DNA of 6,319 nucleotides from Alphaproteobacteria bacterium (GTDB lineage: Bacteria; Pseudomonadota; Alphaproteobacteria; JABAAW01): contig JABAAA010000014.1 of assembly GCA_014239005.1 (NCBI GenBank), positions 1 through 6,319 on the forward strand. Direction: 5' to 3'. The notes under the pieces are model-generated. The model was given only the letters and a program-made list of their open reading frames with translations. It searched no databases and was not told where the DNA came from. Made by a program: the position numbers and the translations under genes. Shown here in pieces: positions 5,188 to 6,319 of the stretch (position 1 is the stretch's first letter; the number at the start of each line of letters is the position of its first letter).

Positions 5188-6319
5188 TCAACGGGGAAGG
5201 ATTTCGCTTAGAGGCAGAAAGTCTACGATGTCACCTGCGTCGTAGCGGGTTGTCTCTTCGGTGAGCTCGGCAAAGCCGTCGGCATCCAACAAGGAGCTCA
5301 AAACGCCTGCGCCGCTTTTGCCATGCTTTGCCAATATAGGCAAGCAGAAAGCGTCCTTCGCTTCCCTTCCTGTTGTCCTTTCTTTCGTCGGGACAATCGT
5401 CGTGCGCACGAATTCGCGCCGACCATGTTTTTTCTTGCCTGAAAAGCCCAGCTTAGCTTTGAAACGGCGCGGTTCTGAGGGCTGTTCGCCGCTGAGACGA
5501 CGGATCAGGGGTTGGACAAGCAATCCGAAGGTCAGAAAGCAGGCGATGGGATTGCCGGGCAAGCCGGCGAAAGGCAAGGGAGCCTCCGCGCTGGGCAGGC
5601 GCAGCGAGGCGATGCCGACGGGTCGCCCCGGTTTGAGGGCGACGCGCCAAAAGGCGAAGGCGCGTTGTTGCGACAGCAAGCGTGCGATGCCGTCGAGGTT
5701 GCTTTGCGACATGCCGCCGCTAGCGAGCAGAAGATCGGGAGGCTTCGGAAATTGTTGCAACGTTGCGTCCAGTGCCTCGAAGACGGCGTCCGCCTGGTCA
5801 GGCAGAATGCCGCCTTCGACGACCTCGCAGCCCAAACGAGCGAGCCAGTTGCGGAGCAGGACGACATTGCTGTCGAAGATTTGTGCAAGGTCGAGTTTTT
5901 TGTCCGCTTGTTCGTGAGCGCGCAAGAGCTCCTTGCCACTGGAAAACAGAGCTACGCGCAGGCGCGGCAAGACCTGCGCTCGGGTGACGCCTAGCGATGC
6001 CAAGACGGCGCAATCGACGGCATCCAAACGGCGACCTTTGGTCAGCAGCAGGCTACCGCGGAGAATATCGTCGCCTGCCTCGCGGCGATTGGCGCCTCGG
6101 ACCAGTCCTTGAGGAACGAACACGCAGTTGCCTTCGCTGCGCACGTCTTCTTCCATCACGACGCTGTCGGCGTGTTCGGGCAACGCTGCTCCCGTATAGA
6201 CGCGCGCGGCTTCTCCTGTGGCGAGAGCCCTTGGCGGCGACGTGCCTGTGGAGACCTCGAAGGCGACCGAGAGTTGGGTTGTGCTATCGCTGTTCAAGTC
6301 GTCGAAGGTGAAGGCGAAT
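5188..6319 (-). CDS. moeA: Molybdopterin molybdenumtransferase MoeA, N-terminus beyond window
   Basis: MoeA uses adenylylated molybdopterin and molybdate to form active molybdenum cofactor. The window holds 376 codons plus the TGA at 5188-5190. The reading frame is open to the window edge, so the start lies beyond 6319. The first visible residues (FAFTFDDL) align just after the family's MDGYA motif, so roughly 60-75 residues, including that motif's aspartate, are missing. Numbering from the first visible codon, the order is: ARVYTGAALPEHADSVVMEED (38-58), RREAGDDI (78-85), the MoCF domain with LFSSGKEL (124-131), IFDSN (147-151), LASGGMSQSNLDG (198-210), VALKPGRP (226-233) and GLPGNP (252-257), and then the C-terminal beta domain (REFVR, AGDIVDFLPL). 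A TTG codon at 6297 is inside the protein and is not the start. It heads the moaD-moaE cluster in this window. MoeA paralogues exist in some genomes, but nothing here points to one. Confidence 0.95.
   Translation of the reverse strand, partial: FAFTFDDLNSDSTTQLSVAFEVSTGTSPPRALATGEAARVYTGAALPEHADSVVMEEDVRSEGNCVFVPQGLVRGANRREAGDDILRGSLLLTKGRRLDAVDCAVLASLGVTRAQVLPRLRVALFSSGKELLRAHEQADKKLDLAQIFDSNVVLLRNWLARLGCEVVEGGILPDQADAVFEALDATLQQFPKPPDLLLASGGMSQSNLDGIARLLSQQRAFAFWRVALKPGRPVGIASLRLPSAEAPLPFAGLPGNPIACFLTFGLLVQPLIRRLSGEQPSEPRRFKAKLGFSGKKKHGRREFVRTTIVPTKERTTGREAKDAFCLPILAKHGKSGAGVLSSLLDADGFAELTEETTRYDAGDIVDFLPLSEILPR

Noticed and set aside
6295..6297. TTG as the MoeA start codon
   Set aside because: The frame stays open to the window edge and the upstream residues FAFTFDD fit the family; the protein clearly starts outside the window.

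Overview
The window is a compact, GC-rich (high 50s to about 60 percent by eye), protein-dense piece of bacterial chromosome with seven protein-coding genes. Six of them are complete or nearly so. I see no rRNA, tRNA, transposase, phage gene or CRISPR array. The RadC protein (its GHRKRLRQRF start and its QFRVLFLDKKN and VYPREIIKRAL blocks), the HAYTADQ-type GAPDH and the map-radC neighbourhood all look most like Alphaproteobacteria from my memory of these families. This placement is an inference and the lineage is not certain.

Layout. On the plus strand, 10-1467 encodes a succinate-semialdehyde dehydrogenase (gabD type). A 252-base intergenic stretch follows (1468-1719). It holds a perfectly phased array of six 13-bp AT-rich repeats (1590-1667) and, directly abutting it, an inverted repeat (1667-1705). 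Everything else lies on the minus strand and converges on gabD. In transcription order these genes are moeA (entering from beyond base 6319, stop at 5188), moaD (5132-4884), moaE (4875-4297), map (4243-3452), radC (3452-2754) and a glyceraldehyde-3-phosphate dehydrogenase (2754-1720).

The minus-strand genes look like one co-directional transcription unit. moaD and moaE are 8 bases apart. map/radC and radC/gap each overlap by one base (TAATG and TGATG), which suggests coupled translation. moeA-moaD and moaE-map are separated by only about 55 bases. The first three genes work on molybdenum cofactor: MoaD and MoaE form molybdopterin synthase, and MoeA inserts molybdate. The last three are housekeeping or accessory proteins: N-terminal methionine removal, a RadC-family JAB/MPN protein, and a GAPDH.

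I did not find a clearly new system. The items most worth a second look are the 13-bp repeat array between the convergent genes, the altered residues next to the GAPDH catalytic cysteine, the small in-frame 12-bp repeat expansion inside moaE, and the coupling of GAPDH to radC and map.
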